Numbered from the stretch's first letter, positions 35,992 through 44,248 are shown. The stretch: DNA of 45,427 bases from an uncultured Lachnospiraceae bacterium (GCA_947385425.1 CANDKY010000016.1:1-45427), one strand, 5' to 3'. The notes: generated from the letters alone by a model not told the origin. Made by a program: numbers and translations.

Positions 35992-36813
35992 TCATTTTTT
36001 CGGTATTTTTTTATCCGTACTTAAGATATGGTTGATCAGCCAGCTAAGCAGGAACTGCAGCAATTTCTGAAGATAATCCTGGGGATTTCTGTCAATCTCA
36101 TTCCGGTCGATGTTCTGCAGTTTGTCGATAAAGGCTTCATGGGCGCGCTTCTGGGCGGCAAGGCCCTCATAATTTATGCTTTCCATATATTCTTCTTCAT
36201 CGCCGAAATGTTCAATGGTGTAGTTTTTTAACTCATCCAATATGTCGAGGATCCTATCGTAGCCTGTGGATACCTCATAACTCTGTATCAGCCGGTAGGC
36301 GTTGTCGATGATACGGAAAAGTTCTTTATGCTCCCTGTCAATCAGGTCGATGCCTACCAGGTAATCTTCCGTAAATTCACAGGGGTTTTCTTTTATCATC
36401 CATTCTTCCAGAGGGGGAAGCTTCCCGATCATGACGTCGCTGCTGAGGATATGGCGGTAAAGCCACTTGGCAAGGAACGCGACAAGGTCGGAAAGAGTGC
36501 GCTGCTGTGCAACGGTTTCGTCAATATTGGCCAGGTCAAATTCCAATATTTTCTCACGGAAGAAAGCGTGCTGCGGGCGCTGCAGGATCAATTCCGGGTC
36601 ACGTATTTTGGTCATATATGCTTCTTCATGGGTAAAATGCTGTTCGGCATACCGGTCAAGCTCGGCGATAATATCCTTCAGCCGCTGGTAGTAATCGTCG
36701 TGGTAATCTGTGGTCACAAGGACATATGCCCTGTTTAACAGTTCAAAGAGGTATCTGTGTTCGTCATCAATCTGGCTTATGCCTATCTTACAGTCATCGG
36801 TAAATTCAAACAT
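35992..36813 (-). CDS. Tandem-domain bacteriohemerythrin
   Basis: A 273-residue cytosolic protein with two hemerythrin four-helix domains (about 6-130 and 148-270). Each should hold a di-iron site that binds O2, or perhaps NO. Ligand candidates in domain 1 are H19, H59, E63, H82, H121 and D126; in domain 2, H162, H202, E206, H225, H262 and D267. In both, the first His of the usual H-x3-H pair is Gln (Q78 and Q221). The start at 36813 follows AAAGGA; an ATG at 36822 overlaps that site. Roles in such anaerobes include oxygen scavenging or sensing. Confidence 0.9.
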   Translation of the reverse strand: MFEFTDDCKIGISQIDDEHRYLFELLNRAYVLVTTDYHDDYYQRLKDIIAELDRYAEQHFTHEEAYMTKIRDPELILQRPQHAFFREKILEFDLANIDETVAQQRTLSDLVAFLAKWLYRHILSSDVMIGKLPPLEEWMIKENPCEFTEDYLVGIDLIDREHKELFRIIDNAYRLIQSYEVSTGYDRILDILDELKNYTIEHFGDEEEYMESINYEGLAAQKRAHEAFIDKLQNIDRNEIDRNPQDYLQKLLQFLLSWLINHILSTDKKIPKK

Positions 36814-36875
36814 TGGAAACATCCTTTCTTGTATGTATTTGTGTGTATCCGGATTTTGGATTTGGAATCAAAGCG

Positions 36876-36904
36876 TTGTAAAATATCTGGAAATATTATA
36901 TCAT
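36876..36904 (+). promoter_or_regulatory. Promoter of the DUF1848 gene
   Basis: TTGTAA (36876-36881), 17 bases, TATCAT (36899-36904), 35 bases before the start. Confidence 0.5.
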
Positions 36905-36939
36905 ATGCAAAAGAAAAAACAATAGGGTGGGGAAATCTG

Positions 36940-37875
36940 ATGATTATTAATACCGGGAGCCGGACCGATATACCGGCGTATTACAGTGATTGGTTTTTCC
37001 GACGGGTAAGAGAAGGGTATGTGCTGGTGAGGAATCCTTATTTTAAAGAGCAGGTCATCAGGTACCGTCTGGATCCGGCGGTGGTGGACTGCCTGAATTT
37101 CTGTACGAAGAATCCGATGCCGATGCTTGGGCGGATGGGTGAAATTGCGGATTTTGGGCAGATGTGGTTTGTGACGGTGACGCCTTACGGGAAAGAGATC
37201 GAACCCTTTGTGCCGGATAAAGACAGAGTATTGGAGGCGGTAAAGGAGCTGTCCCGCATTGTGGGGATCCGTTCCGTGAGCTGGCGCTACGACCCTGTGT
37301 TCCTGTTGGGGAGGTATTCCCTGGATTTCCATATAGAGAGCTTTGAACGGATGGCGGGGAAGCTGGAGGGGTATGTGGAAAATTGTGTGATCAGCTTCAT
37401 TGACCTGTATGAGAAGACAAAAAGGAATTTTCCAGGGGTAAGCGAGGTTGGAAGGAAGGAACGGGAGAGGATAGGGCAGGAATTTGTGAGAATCGGGCGC
37501 AAATACGGAATAACCATCCGTTCCTGCTGCGAGGGGCGGGAATTGGAAAAGTACGGCGTGGATGTGTCCGGGTGTATGTCCAGGCAGGTAATGGAAAGGG
37601 CAGTGGGGGAGGAACTGTATCCGGCAGGCAGGCATACAAATGTGAGGGAGGGGTGCAACTGCCTGCTTGGGAATGACATCGGGGTGTATAATACCTGCGG
37701 GCATGGCTGCCTGTATTGCTACGCAAATTACAGCCGGGAAGCTGTGGCAGAGAATATGCAGAGGCATGACCCGTATTCGCCGTTTTTGATTGGCGGGCCG
37801 ATGGAAAACGATATCGTGAAGGAGGCAAAGCAGGAATCATACAAGAGCGGGCAGATAGTTCTTGTTTTTCCTTAA
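36940..37875 (+). CDS. DUF1848 protein with C-terminal radical-SAM-like cysteine cluster
   Basis: A 311-residue protein of Pfam DUF1848. The body (1-235) has a TIM-barrel-like character (SRTDIPAYYSDWFFRRVREGYVLVRNP at the start). Near the C-terminus are C239 and C241 and then C253-x3-C257-x2-C260, the spacing of a radical SAM iron-sulfur site, but at the opposite end from normal. The family is uncharacterised and noted for this cluster. The start at 36940 follows GGTGGGG. The in-frame upstream ATG at 36757 would overlap the hemerythrin gene and adds unrelated residues. Confidence 0.85.
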   Translation: MIINTGSRTDIPAYYSDWFFRRVREGYVLVRNPYFKEQVIRYRLDPAVVDCLNFCTKNPMPMLGRMGEIADFGQMWFVTVTPYGKEIEPFVPDKDRVLEAVKELSRIVGIRSVSWRYDPVFLLGRYSLDFHIESFERMAGKLEGYVENCVISFIDLYEKTKRNFPGVSEVGRKERERIGQEFVRIGRKYGITIRSCCEGRELEKYGVDVSGCMSRQVMERAVGEELYPAGRHTNVREGCNCLLGNDIGVYNTCGHGCLYCYANYSREAVAENMQRHDPYSPFLIGGPMENDIVKEAKQESYKSGQIVLVFP

Positions 37876-37885
37876 TTTTATCCTA

Positions 37886-37913
37886 TTGAAAAATTTTGAA
37901 AGTATAGTACAAT
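37886..37913 (+). promoter_or_regulatory. Possible promoter of the small conserved gene and ridA
   Basis: TTGAAA (37886-37891), 16 bases, TACAAT (37908-37913). Confidence 0.45.
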
Positions 37914-38010
37914 ATAGGACAGGAAGCGGTATCCTTTCCGGAGTGGGTAACGGCAGGGGGCGGAAGATCCGGGCACTGTGTTTTGCGGCAGAAGGGAGGC
38001 AGGGGCGGAT

Positions 38011-38256
38011 ATGCGGGAAATGGAATTTAAGATGGAACGGCCGGGGCTGCTGGCGGAAGGCGACCATATAACGGTTACGGAAGGCGTGCTGCCGAGCAAC
38101 TACTATTACATCATCGACCCTTCCCTTGCCATGTCAGGCAATTATCCTTTCCGGGAGAGGATGCTGGCAAGGGAAGGGGTAGTGACGAGGGTTTTGGAGA
38201 ATGAAAGGGGATTTTATGTGCTGGCGCAGTTTGATGAGGATCAAAAGCAGCTCTAG
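38011..38256 (+). CDS. Small conserved hypothetical protein
   Basis: An 81-residue protein starting MREMEFKMERPG, with GDHITVTEGVLPSNYYYI and DPSLAMSGNYPFRERM in the middle. I recognise no domain. The pattern of short beta strands and high charge suggests a small soluble fold. A purine-rich GGGAGG-type site lies about 15 bases before the start, a little far. It is 59 bases before ridA and may share its transcript. Confidence 0.6.
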   Translation: MREMEFKMERPGLLAEGDHITVTEGVLPSNYYYIIDPSLAMSGNYPFRERMLAREGVVTRVLENERGFYVLAQFDEDQKQL

Positions 38257-38315
38257 CGGAAAGTAATTTCAGGCAGGATCATGTGTAAAAGTCAGGAAAG
38301 AGGAGGAGAAAGAGA

Positions 38316-38699
38316 ATGGCAAAAAAAGTATCGACAAGTAAAGCCCCGGCGGCAATCGGCCCTTATTCGCAGGGGATCATCGTGGGGAATACGTTATATG
38401 CATCGGGGCAGATCCCGCTTGATCCGGCAACAGGGGAAATAAAAGGAAGCGATATTTCGGAGCAGGCAAGGCAGGTTATGAGGAATGTCGGGGCGATCCT
38501 TTCCGAGGCAGGGTATTCTTACAATGATGTGGTGAAGACGACCTGTTTTCTGGCGGATATGAAGGATTTTGCCGCGTTCAACAGTATTTATGAGAGGTAC
38601 TTTACCGAGGATGCGAAGCCGGCGAGGAGCTGTGTGGCGGTAAAGGAACTTCCGAAGAAGGTGCTTTGCGAGGTGGAAGTAATCGCGTATCATGGATAA
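38316..38699 (+). CDS. ridA: RidA family reactive-intermediate deaminase
   Basis: A 127-residue protein that hydrolyses reactive enamine/imine intermediates from PLP enzymes to keto acids and ammonia. Family landmarks are AIGPYSQG (13-20), YASGQIPLDP, R105-type Arg in PARSCVAV and Glu in CEVEVIA. Full length, cytosolic, trimeric by family. AGAGGAGG lies upstream. The 3' end overlaps aroK by eight bases, so the two are translated together. Confidence 0.93.
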   Translation: MAKKVSTSKAPAAIGPYSQGIIVGNTLYASGQIPLDPATGEIKGSDISEQARQVMRNVGAILSEAGYSYNDVVKTTCFLADMKDFAAFNSIYERYFTEDAKPARSCVAVKELPKKVLCEVEVIAYHG

Positions 38700-39237
38700 T
38701 GTTATTTTGATCGGTATGCCCGGAGCCGGGAAAAGTACAGTGGGTGTCGTGCTGGCCAAGCGTCTGGGCTACCGTTTTGTGGATTCGGATCTGGTGATAC
38801 AGGAGAGGGAAGGCATGCTGCTGCATCAGATTATAGAGGAAAAAGGGCTGGATGGGTTCCTTAAAGTGGAGAATGAGGCCAATACGGAAATCCGGGCAGT
38901 GAAAAGCGTCATTGCTACCGGCGGGAGTGTGATATACGGCAGGGAGGCAATGGAGCATCTGAAACGGATAGGGCTGGTGGTTTATCTGCGGCTTCCCTGT
39001 GCTTCGGTTAAAGAGAGGCTGGGCGATCTGAACAGGCGGGGGGTTGCGCTCAGGGACGGGCAGACGTTGGAAGAGCTGTATGAGGAAAGAATCCCTTATT
39101 ATGAGCGCTATGCGGATATTACGGTGGATTGCGAAGGCAGGATGATAAGGGATATTGCGGAAGAGATCGCGGATATTGCGGAAAAATCTGCGGGTTTTAA
39201 GGTTTTATGTATCGCAAGCGGGGCCTGCGATAGGTAG
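38692..39237 (+). CDS. aroK: Shikimate kinase
   Basis: A 181-residue P-loop kinase that phosphorylates shikimate in the chorismate pathway. Walker A is GMPGAGKST (8-16), the DSD of shikimate binding is at 32-34, and ATGGSVIYG is at about 75-83. The lid has LNRRGVALRDG. ATGGS replaces the commoner GGG motif, as in several Clostridia. The last 15 residues after the second DIAE repeat look unstructured. No other aro genes are nearby; ridA is translationally coupled. Confidence 0.88.
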   Translation: MDNVILIGMPGAGKSTVGVVLAKRLGYRFVDSDLVIQEREGMLLHQIIEEKGLDGFLKVENEANTEIRAVKSVIATGGSVIYGREAMEHLKRIGLVVYLRLPCASVKERLGDLNRRGVALRDGQTLEELYEERIPYYERYADITVDCEGRMIRDIAEEIADIAEKSAGFKVLCIASGACDR

Positions 39238-39247
39238 GGGTATAAGT

Positions 39248-40174
39248 ATGAGAAAGACAGCAGTGATCAGCAGCCTGCTTTTGTTTCTGGCAGCCTGCAT
39301 CTGGGGAGTTGCTTTTGTGGCGCAAAGTGTGGGGATGGACTATATGGGGCCGCTTACCTTTAACGGTGCGCGGTTTTTGATCGGCGGGACGGTACTCCTG
39401 CCGGTTCTTTATGCGCGCAGGGGGAAATATGGCGGGAAAGCAGGCGGTGCCGGAAGGGAGGCCGCAGGTGCGGAAAGCTTTACGGAAAAGGGAAAAAGGG
39501 TGGGGGGAAGTGTTGTCTGGAGGGGCGGTATCTGCTGCGGCCTGGCAATCTGTTCGGCATCCCTTTTCCAGCAGTTCGGGATTCAGTACACAACGGTGGG
39601 GAAAGCGGGGTTTATTACAACGCTTTACATTATCCTGGTGCCTGTATTCGGCCTGTTTTTGCATAAAAGGGTGCCGGGCAGGGTATGGGTGGCCGCTGTG
39701 GCGGCCGCTGTGGGTATGTACCTGCTGTGTGTGACGGAAGGGTTCCGTATCGGAAAAGGGGATGCGCTTGTTTTTGTGTGTGCCGTATTATTTTCGGTGC
39801 ATATTCTGGTGATTGATCATTTTTCACCGCTGGCGGACGGGGTAGCGCTCTCCTGTATCCAGTTTTTTACGGCGGGGATTTTGTGTACGGCCGGTGCTCT
39901 GGCAGTGGAACAGCCCGCGTGGGGGCAGCTTGCGGCGGGAATGGCGCCTGTCCTGTATGCGGGTGTTATGTCCTGCGGGGTGGCGTATACGCTGCAGATT
40001 ATCGGGCAAAGGAATCTGGAACCGGCAGTGGCTTCGCTGATCCTCAGTATGGAATCTGTAGTGTCCGTGCTGGCGGGATGGCTTCTGCTCGGGCAGGCAT
40101 TGACTGTCAGGGAACTGGCAGGATGCGCGCTTGTGTTCGGGGCGGTTATTTTGGTGCAGATACGGCAGGAATAG
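39248..40174 (+). CDS. DMT superfamily transporter, EamA family
   Basis: A 308-residue protein with ten predicted spans in two EamA halves (about 8-145 and 165-303). The start MRKTAVISSLLLFLAACIWGVAFVAQ is typical, and there is a charged loop at about 56-88 between spans. It probably exports an amino acid or other metabolite. AGGGG lies before the ATG at 39248; an in-frame upstream ATG at 39155 lies within aroK and gives no homology. It starts 11 bases after aroK. Confidence 0.88.
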   Translation: MRKTAVISSLLLFLAACIWGVAFVAQSVGMDYMGPLTFNGARFLIGGTVLLPVLYARRGKYGGKAGGAGREAAGAESFTEKGKRVGGSVVWRGGICCGLAICSASLFQQFGIQYTTVGKAGFITTLYIILVPVFGLFLHKRVPGRVWVAAVAAAVGMYLLCVTEGFRIGKGDALVFVCAVLFSVHILVIDHFSPLADGVALSCIQFFTAGILCTAGALAVEQPAWGQLAAGMAPVLYAGVMSCGVAYTLQIIGQRNLEPAVASLILSMESVVSVLAGWLLLGQALTVRELAGCALVFGAVILVQIRQE

Positions 40175-40265
40175 CTGCACGCAGCCATTCGTTGAAATGG
40201 CAGGGGAACGACAGGCGGCATGGCTTTTTATCTTGACTTCCCCTCCTGCAACCGGAATTTACAGT

Positions 40266-40740
40266 TTATAAAACGAACATTAAGCACATAAGCGGTAAAG
40301 CTTTTCTATAATCTTTACCAACTATCAAATAAGCAGCTCCGTACAATAGTCCTCCGAAAGCAGAAAGCAATCCAACCGAAATACTTCCTTTGGAAACAAT
40401 GTGCATAAGCCCCCATGTTAAAGCAAGGATGATACCGCCATAGGGAATAGCTTCATTCTTAAACCACTTTTCGCAAGCCTTTTGTCCAAAAATGATTATG
40501 AGAGAAAACAAAAAAGCTTCAAAAAGATAGTAGATGTATTGAAAAATGAATTTTAATGCAAATCAGCCAAACAATGCAAATAACAATCCAATGGATCATA
40601 TTTTGTGCGGTGGTGTACGTTTCTATAGAAATACCCCAAATTGGCTCAACCACTCCAACCAAAATCAACTCTAGACCAATGCCTGCAAATGCATATAGTG
40701 CAAGGTATAGGTAGTCGGCACCAGTTATCTTTTTTTCCAT
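40266..40740 (-). pseudogene. Frameshifted small membrane protein (CPBP-protease-like)
   Basis: Two frames make one protein. The first (40740-40519) begins MEKKITGADYLYLALYAFAG behind AAGGAGG. The second continues it (IIIFGQKACEKWF and on to 40266). One extra base in the run of four A at about 40549-40552 breaks the frame. Removing it joins them as ICIKFIFQYIYYLFEAF. The joined product would be about 157 residues with four or five spans. GLMHI in the second part recalls the His of CPBP intramembrane proteases, but this is weak. The DNA is clearly AT-richer than that to the left. Confidence 0.65.
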
Positions 40741-40812
40741 ATCTCAATCAATATCCTCCTTAAATCCAGATTGTGAATTGATGATTTTAAGGGAAACAAA
40801 ATCACATAAAAC

Positions 40813-40821
40813 ATTATAACA
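40813..40821 (-). promoter_or_regulatory. Extended -10 promoter of the frameshifted gene
   Basis: Minus strand TGTTATAAT, a perfect -10 with TGn. No clear -35. Confidence 0.45.
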
Positions 40822-40845
40822 CAAAACATTCGGGAATTGTAGTGA

Positions 40846-41031
40846 AAGATTGCCGTTTGCATAACCGGCAATTATAGGATAACGGATTATGAGGTTCCTG
40901 CTTATTTCTACGGAAAAGGGATTGGTGAAATTGACTTAATCATCAGCGATGGAAAAACACAATATGCCACGGAATTGAAACCTTATAAAGGAAATGAGGA
41001 AACACGCTCTGGCGGAAAATTCTCTCTTTAA
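40846..41031 (+). pseudogene. Remnant of a PD-(D/E)xK nuclease-like gene
   Basis: An open stretch of about 61 codons with no start codon. It carries YGKGIGEIDLIISDGK and then YATELKPYKGNEE. A D followed about 15 residues on by ELK is the PD-(D/E)xK nuclease pattern. It stops at 41031. Neither the parent family nor the lost 5' part can be seen. From 41032 to 41174 I see nothing further. Confidence 0.45.
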
Positions 41032-41174
41032 TAAAGTCTTATACGATTTCGTTAAAAATGTGGTGAATACGTGTGCTTAAATTTGTAGCAATAATGTTGA
41101 AATAATGGACTCACCTGATTGCAAAAGCGGCAAATGAATGTTACAATATTTATGAAAATGAATATACATTATTT

Positions 41175-41204
41175 TTGAATCGGAGCATATGCCAATGATA
41201 TAAG
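41175..41204 (+). promoter_or_regulatory. Promoter of the PIN toxin-antitoxin pair
   Basis: TTGAAT (41175-41180), 18 bases, TATAAG (41199-41204), 75 bases before the start. Confidence 0.5.
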
Positions 41205-41278
41205 GCGGTAAAAATATAAAGCGAATTTGGATGTATAATGAAAGCCAAAAACAGGCAGCTTAAAGGAGCAAGATTCCT

Positions 41279-41755
41279 ATGGAAAATCTTAAGGTCTACT
41301 TAGACACATCGGTTATTAGCCATTTGCTACAGGAAGATGTGCCTGAAAAGATGGCAGATACGAGAAAATTGTGGGAAAAGTTTAAAGCCGGACAATATGA
41401 CGTATATCTGTCTACTGTCACATTAGAGGAAATATCAGATTGTAAAGAGCCAAAGAAAAGCCAGATGTATCGATATTTGAAACAGATAAATTATATACCT
41501 ATCCAGATTACGGATTCCATGTCATCTGTTGCTCAGCAGATTATTGATATGGGTATCTTGACAAAAAAGTGTTATGATGACTGCCAGCATATCGCTGCTG
41601 CAGTCATATACGGTTGCGACTGCATTATATCATGGAATTTTAAGCATATTGTTAATATTAAGACCATCAGAGGCATAAGAGCCATCACCAATTTAAGAGG
41701 TTGTAAACCAGTTGAAATTATTAATCCATCTGTATTATTGGAAAGCGAGGTATGA
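41279..41755 (+). CDS. PIN-domain toxin (VapC-like ribonuclease)
   Basis: A 158-residue PIN domain. The acidic active-site residues are D9 in YLDTSV, E50/E51 in TLEEIS, D100/D101 in YDDCQHIAA and the loop ISWNFKHIVN (about 118-127). PIN toxins cleave RNA, often tRNA, when their antitoxin is lost. AAAGGAG lies ten bases before the ATG. The stop overlaps the start of a 59-residue gene as ATGA, so the order is toxin first. The DNA is AT-rich, and it is probably an acquired cassette. Confidence 0.85.
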   Translation: MENLKVYLDTSVISHLLQEDVPEKMADTRKLWEKFKAGQYDVYLSTVTLEEISDCKEPKKSQMYRYLKQINYIPIQITDSMSSVAQQIIDMGILTKKCYDDCQHIAAAVIYGCDCIISWNFKHIVNIKTIRGIRAITNLRGCKPVEIINPSVLLESEV

Positions 41756-41931
41756 CTATGGATAAGTTGATAATCAGTCCAGACTTTACTATTGAGGACA
41801 TCCATAAAATAAGGGAATATAACTATAATATCACAAAAGACATGACACCGCAGGAAAGGCGTGATTATTATAATAAACGAGGCATGGAAGTACACAGACA
41901 GATTCAGGAAATGCAGTTACAGGAAGTATAA
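41752..41931 (+). CDS. Small antitoxin partner of the PIN toxin
   Basis: A 59-residue protein starting MTMDKLIISPDFTIEDIHKI and followed by a charged helical part rich in Arg, Glu, Gln and Tyr. The start overlaps the toxin stop (ATGA at 41752-41755), the usual coupling of a toxin-antitoxin pair. No DNA-binding motif is evident; it may only wrap the toxin. It is followed by a terminator at 42023. Confidence 0.75.
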   Translation: MTMDKLIISPDFTIEDIHKIREYNYNITKDMTPQERRDYYNKRGMEVHRQIQEMQLQEV

Positions 41932-42022
41932 GTGTATTGAAATTTAACAAGCATTAAAATCGAGGAATCCGTTTCGTTCAGGAAGATACAAAGGCATAAA
42001 AATTTGCCTTATAATTTTACCA

Positions 42023-42058
42023 GAGAGGGGAGAATAATTATCTCGTCTCTCAGTTTTT
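42023..42058 (+). terminator. Terminator of the toxin-antitoxin operon
   Basis: GAGAGGGGAGA (42023-42033) pairs with TCTCGTCTCTC (42041-42051), with one wobble and one mismatch, followed by five T at 42054-42058. Confidence 0.7.
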
Positions 42059-42407
42059 GATAGTTCGCTTCATATGTCGGTTTAAATTTTCCCTTTGATA
42101 ATTCTGTAACCGTTTGTATATGCTTTCTTCCGGTCTATGTGCGTTTTCGCCATATTTTTCTTTCCACTTAAGGGCAAAAACAAGGGAAAATACGTAGCAA
42201 TTCGCTGTATGAGGCTTGAAAAGCCTCTGTTGGTTCTCGTTCCGAAGCTCCTTCTCAAGGTTCTTTTTGTTGTAGCTGGTAACTTCTGCATACGCTACAC
42301 AACTAATCCGTGCCAAAAACCTTGTTATTACTGATATATATTTCATTGAGTAAACCACTCTATAAATTTTTCAATGACTGTGTTAATGTTAAATTGTGTT
42401 TATTCGC
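42059..42407. other. Gap without a supported gene
   Basis: A 102-codon minus-strand frame (42050-42358) and a 65-codon plus-strand frame overlap here. Neither has a convincing ribosome binding site or a family I recognise. The minus frame has Lys/Arg/Asn-rich residues typical of AT-rich chance frames. The stretch may hold a decayed gene. Confidence 0.5.
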
Positions 42408-42422
42408 TGGAGGAAATACTGT

Positions 42423-42584
42423 ATGACAAGAAAAGAACATAAGGAAACCAGAAAAATACAAATACATATGGAATTTCTTGATTGCTGGACACCCCTTACT
42501 TATGAACGGTATTGTAACGCATACCATGGAGCATATATGGGATTCATTACAAGAAAAGGTGTAAAGATTTTTAAATGCGGATGA
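42423..42584 (+). pseudogene. C-terminal fragment of a phytoene-desaturase-like flavoprotein
   Basis: A 53-codon frame starting behind GGAGG (42408-42412). Its second half (WTPLTYERYCNAYHGAYMGF) matches the conserved end of COG1233 NAD(P)/FAD-dependent oxidoreductases (phytoene desaturase type), which are about 500 residues. The FAD-binding part is absent, so this is a tail left after deletion, possibly now with a new start. Confidence 0.55.
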
Positions 42585-42624
42585 TGATTTTCCTGTGAAC
42601 CTTTCGGAAAAGAGCCGGTTTTAC

Positions 42625-42653
42625 TTGTGCTTATAAAAAGGGGACGGTATAAT
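42625..42653 (+). promoter_or_regulatory. Promoter of the DUF1703-type ATPase gene
   Basis: TTGTGC (42625-42630), 17 bases, TATAAT (42648-42653), 35 bases before the start. Confidence 0.65.
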
Positions 42654-42688
42654 ATTGTATATCAACTCTGGAAAGGGGCAGATGTCCT

Positions 42689-44248
42689 ATGGCGGTATGC
42701 TTAAACACGGAATCGGCACTAATTTTATATAAGGAATTGGCAGGCAGCAAATACTTTGTTGACAAATCTGCCATGATAGAAAATATCAACAGGCGTATCC
42801 GGACAAGCACGAAGTATGTCTGTGTCACAAAGCCGCGCCGTTTCGGGAAAACTTCGGCACTCAGTATGCTTGGGGCCTATTATGGCAGGGAATACCGGTC
42901 AAAAGAATTGTTTGATACTTTGAAAATCAGCAGAAGCGAAACTTACAGGACTCATTTGAATCAATACAATGTTATCAGCCTTTGCCTGAATGACCTTCCG
43001 GATGCAGGCAGCACCTATGAGGATTATATAAACCTTATAAAAGAGTCTATAGCAGATGATATAAAAGAAGCTTATCCGGAACTGAAAAACAAAAAATTCC
43101 GTAAAATACCGGAACTTCTGGCCGCAACCCATGAGAGCTTTATATTTATGATAGATGAGTGGGATTATATTTTCAGTCATAGCTTGTTTTGTGAACATCA
43201 CGGTGATTTCCTGGAGTTTTTGAGAAACTTGCTTAAGGATAGGTCTTATGTGGCTCTTGTATATATGACAGGGGTTTTGCCAATTAAGAAATACAGCACA
43301 GGTTCTGCACTGAATATGTTTAAAGAATATACCATGCTCAAAGATCCATTTTTTGAGGAATACTTTGGGTTTACGGAAGACGAAGTGAAGGGGTTATGTG
43401 AAAAACAGCAGGTATTGTCAATGGATGAAATACAGGATTGGTACAACGGGTATCAAACCAGGAGCGGGGCGCGGCTGTATAATCCGCGATCGGTGGTATG
43501 TGCGCTTGAGGATGCGCTCTGCCAGAGTTATTGGACCAGGACGGGTAAAATAAACGAGGTATTGTTCTTTCTGAAATACAATATTGGGGAGGTGCGGGAT
43601 GATGTTGTGAAGATGGTGAATAATTTATCTGTCAGGATTGACATTGAAGAGGAATATTCTGCCGGACAGGAAAGCCCCAAAAACAGGGAAGAAATTTATT
43701 CGGCAATGGTTATCTATGGGCTGCTGGCCTACCATGAGGGAAGCTTAAGGATACCGAATAGGGAGCTTATGCTGGAGTTTCAAAAGGCGCTAAAGGATGG
43801 TGATTTTGGTTATGTGGCGGAATTGGTCAGAAATTCTACTGAAGTACTGCGTGCTACTTTAGAAAAAAGAGGTGATATAGTGTCATCATATCTGCATAAT
43901 ATCCACAATAGCGAACTGCCTATCCTGAAATATAATGATGAGAACAGCCTTTCTTGTGTAGTGACGCTCGCGTATCTTTCGGCGAGGGATAAGTATAGAG
44001 TGGAACGTGAGGAGAAGAGCGGGAAGGGTTATGCGGATTTTATTTTCCATCCAAGGCAGGAAAACCTGCCGGGGATTGTCCTCGAACTGAAAGCCGATGA
44101 TACCCCCGAAGCGGCAATTGCCCAGATAAAGCGTAAAGAATATTGCGAAAAGCTTAGAAAAGAAAATGTTGGAGTAGTTTTAGCTGTCGGGCTCAGCTAT
44201 GATACTCATAGAAAAGAACACAGTTGTATAATCGAAGAAATTCAGTAA
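42689..44248 (+). CDS. AAA-ATPase-like protein with PD-(D/E)xK nuclease domain (DUF1703 type)
   Basis: A 519-residue protein. The AAA-ATPase_like domain (PF09820 type, about 12-225) has Walker A KPRRFGKTS (48-56) and Walker B-like FMIDEWD (about 153-159). The C-terminal PDDEXK_9/DUF1703 domain (about 370-510) has D450 and E466-x-K468 in GYADF and LELKAD, a possible active site. It is one of a large family expanded in gut Bacteroidetes and Firmicutes; the role is unknown, with mobile DNA or defence suggested. AAAGGGG lies before the ATG. A long palindrome follows 31 bases later. Confidence 0.9.
   Translation: MAVCLNTESALILYKELAGSKYFVDKSAMIENINRRIRTSTKYVCVTKPRRFGKTSALSMLGAYYGREYRSKELFDTLKISRSETYRTHLNQYNVISLCLNDLPDAGSTYEDYINLIKESIADDIKEAYPELKNKKFRKIPELLAATHESFIFMIDEWDYIFSHSLFCEHHGDFLEFLRNLLKDRSYVALVYMTGVLPIKKYSTGSALNMFKEYTMLKDPFFEEYFGFTEDEVKGLCEKQQVLSMDEIQDWYNGYQTRSGARLYNPRSVVCALEDALCQSYWTRTGKINEVLFFLKYNIGEVRDDVVKMVNNLSVRIDIEEEYSAGQESPKNREEIYSAMVIYGLLAYHEGSLRIPNRELMLEFQKALKDGDFGYVAELVRNSTEVLRATLEKRGDIVSSYLHNIHNSELPILKYNDENSLSCVVTLAYLSARDKYRVEREEKSGKGYADFIFHPRQENLPGIVLELKADDTPEAAIAQIKRKEYCEKLRKENVGVVLAVGLSYDTHRKEHSCIIEEIQ

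Noticed and set aside
36757-36939. 61-residue N-terminal extension of the DUF1848 protein
   Set aside because: It overlaps the hemerythrin gene and the promoter, and family homology starts at 36940.
42050-42358. 102-codon minus-strand gene
   Set aside because: No ribosome binding site or recognisable domain, and it overlaps other frames in AT-rich DNA. It is noted only as part of the gap.
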